Positions 62,408-64,000 of a DNA stretch of 64,000 nucleotides are shown here, one piece after another. The DNA is from Taiwanofungus camphoratus (lineage: Eukaryota > Basidiomycota > Agaricomycetes > Polyporales > Taiwanofungaceae), in NCBI GenBank assembly GCA_003999685.1, contig CP021224.1, forward strand, positions 930,001-994,000, read 5' to 3'. A program made the translations under genes and the position numbers. The notes beneath the pieces were generated by a model. The model saw only the letters and a program-made list of their open reading frames with translations. It searched no databases and was not told the origin of the DNA. Numbering within the stretch: position 1 is the stretch's first letter; the number at the start of each line of letters is the position of its first letter.

Positions 62408-62863
62408 GATGACAGGCAGGGAAAAGGGATGACACTCCGTTCAGCACTGTTCGTCTTTATATTTGTAAGGCGGTCTGTAAAGATTCTGCCAGGACTTCTG
62501 ATACCGACCAGGCCCATATGCACAAAGATAAGCCTCAGGTACTTATATGTACAGAAGTGATTGCTGGGAATAGACGCAGACTGTAGCGGGGGTTGTAAAG
62601 ATCTCCATATGCACGAATGGCGAGCAATATAGGTCAGGCACGGATTGTTTGGGAGATCTACGAAGGCGTATCGGGGCAATTTGCAGCTATAGTGCAACTG
62701 GGAGAATAAGCAGGCAAGTACTAAACAATGGGCGCTTGTATATAGACGCCGGTACAGTCCGGCGACCTTCCTATTTCGGAGACGAATTTTTTGGTCGCGA
62801 CTCGCGACTGCAAAGAGTGAGCGCGCTGGCCAAGGCTGCTGGCGTCGACAACATTGACCGCCA
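62408..62863. promoter_or_regulatory. divergent promoter region, carboxypeptidase B / mL44
   Basis: A 456-base gap between opposed starts. If the true start of the ribosomal protein lies further upstream, part of this is coding. No specific element identified. Confidence 0.4.
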
Positions 62864-64000
62864 ATGGGATATGCACAAAAACGCCTGGCATCGACGGCGG
62901 CCAAGCTAGCCACCGTATCTCCCGCCCATCTCCGCGCATTTCCTCCAAAAGAGGCCGTGGTCTCAAGCTCGTCCAAAACACAGTTCTTCGATGCACAGAC
63001 ATGGGCGTCGCTGCAACCCCCACCCCCGTCCGCACTCACTGCGTTTGCACACCGGATAGGTCTCGCGAAGATCATCCCTTCGCATGCTGTGATTCAACAG
63101 GCGTGCACACACCCATCTTTCGTGCCGCTGTACACACGACATTACCCAAACGAGCCGCTACCCGCCACGAATGCGAATTTGGCGGCGCTCGGGAACTCAC
63201 TACTCGGTCTGTTCGCCACCGAGCATGTCAATGCTTCATATCCCCACCTCCCCACCCGTGTTCTGAAGGCTGCTATAAGTGCCTATGTTGGTCCGACGAC
63301 CTGTGCAGGTATTGCGAAAGAGATGGGCGCAACACCTCTCCTCCGATGGCATCGAACAGTGAGTACTTCTTTCATTCTAGAGACTACCTCGCTTGACCTG
63401 GGACCCCAACGAAAGCCCAATACACCTTTACGACCGGCTGTGCTGCACCCGGACGCCCTTAGCTCCGTACCAAGAGCTCTTACCGCGCTAGTATACCAAC
63501 ATCGCTCACTATTTTCAGCACGGAAATTCGTGCATAAGTTTTTCCTGAGTCGTGAAATAGACCTGCGCAATATGATCAAGTTCCGGGATCCTAAACTCGC
63601 ATTATTGGAAACCGTTACAAAGTTTGGAAGAGAGCGGCCAGTGTCAAGGTGCGCTCCAATGTTATGTGATTTTAAATGCATACCATAATGTCACGTCTTA
63701 TAGACTATTGAAAGAGACTGGACGATTCTCCAATTCACCAATATTTGTCGTTGGGATATACTCCGGCACCGACAAACTGGGTGAAGGGTTTGGCAGTTCG
63801 CTCAAAATGGCTGAATACCGAGTAAGTAGTTCCGTACACTGTGTGATCCATCGTCGATAACCTTGCATCAATGTGTCGTAGGCCGCAGAAGATTCCCTGC
63901 TTAGACTGTACCTCACGCGACAGCCGCCACACCTAGTGCAGCTGCCGACGTCGACGTTTCCGCAAGGACAGGGCAACGTCTTCGAGGTACAAGGGCGTGA
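62864..64000 (+). CDS. MRPL3: mitochondrial large-subunit ribosomal protein mL44 (MRPL3), cut by the window end
   Basis: mL44 is an RNase III-fold protein of the mitochondrial large ribosomal subunit with the nuclease site usually lost. From ATG 62864: STAAKLATVSPAHLRAFPP, then LTAFAHRIGLAKIIPSHAVI, ACTHPSFVPL, then LAALGNSLLGLFATEHVNAS, RVLKAAISAYVGPTTCAGIA, VPRALTALVYQHRSLFSARK, KFFLSREIDLRNMIKFRDPK. After an intron at 63651-63702 come LKETGRFSNSPIFVVGIYSG and LGEGFGSSLKMAEYRAAED, the dsRNA-binding-like C-terminus. It ends in FPQGQGNVFEVQGR at the edge. The leader is short for a mitochondrial presequence, so a small upstream exon is possible. Confidence 0.88.

Overview
The window is nuclear DNA from a filamentous basidiomycete, most likely an agaricomycete. 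Nearly every gene is broken by many short introns (about 50-65 bases). The proteins match the fungal versions of PAT1, PTA1, SLT2, LRG1 and CPS1. Two uncharacterised membrane-protein families typical of mushroom-forming fungi (DUF6533, DUF6534) and a decayed agaricomycete-type gene pair are also present. There are no operons, rRNA, tRNA, CRISPR arrays or recognisable reverse-transcriptase elements. The gene order is dense and mostly ordinary housekeeping.

Layout. 1-1 kb: 5' end of PAT1 (minus). 1.8-3.5 kb: DUF6534 membrane protein (plus). 4.0-5.6 kb: single-exon F-box protein (minus). 6.2-6.5 kb: AT-rich long palindrome that looks like a non-autonomous foldback/MITE element. 7.1-8.6 kb: DUF6533 membrane protein (minus). 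9.0-14.6 kb: glycogen debranching enzyme GDB1 (minus). 14.9-16.0 kb: SGF73. 16.6-18.1 kb: Gfo/Idh/MocA dehydrogenase. 18.4-19.6 kb: ADA1/HFI1. 19.9-22.3 kb: makorin-like CCCH/RING ligase. 22.9-25.6 kb: SLT2-type MAP kinase. 25.8-27.0 kb: NBP35. 27.6-30.0 kb: two decayed tandem relatives of an uncharacterised family. 30.5-31.2 kb: TAF10. 32.1-33.4 kb: MRS3/4 mitoferrin. 33.9-35.1 kb: XPT1-type phosphoribosyltransferase. 35.4-37.0 kb: RPC53. 37.2-41.6 kb: PTA1/symplekin. 41.7-42.2 kb: VMA10. 42.4-45.3 kb: Zn2Cys6 transcription factor, followed by about 3.7 kb without a recognisable gene. 49.1-50.8 kb: ribosomal protein genes RPP2 and RPS15, head to head. 51.3-56.2 kb: LIM-RhoGAP LRG1. 57.1-62.4 kb: two tandem M20 vacuolar carboxypeptidases (CPS1 type). 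62.9 kb to the end: mitochondrial ribosomal protein mL44/MRPL3, cut by the window edge.

How the genes relate. The most striking functional grouping is three SAGA coactivator subunits (SGF73, ADA1, TAF10) within 16.3 kb, plus other RNA-metabolism genes (PAT1, PTA1, RPC53). Two parts of the cell-wall-integrity pathway are present: the MAPK SLT2 and the Rho1-type GAP LRG1. NBP35 (cytosolic Fe-S assembly) and mitoferrin (mitochondrial iron import) are two iron-handling genes about 5 kb apart. Many neighbours are head to head with short shared promoters.

The most interesting signals are in splicing: exons of only 5, 7, 10, 16 and 17 bases that must be used to give conserved protein blocks, three apparent GC-AG introns, and two genes whose first coding exon is only the ATG. 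No wholly new biological system is convincingly visible. The gene-poor stretch upstream of the zinc-cluster factor and the decayed tandem pair are the least explained parts. All intron boundaries and family calls were made by reading translations; no alignment or database search was run.
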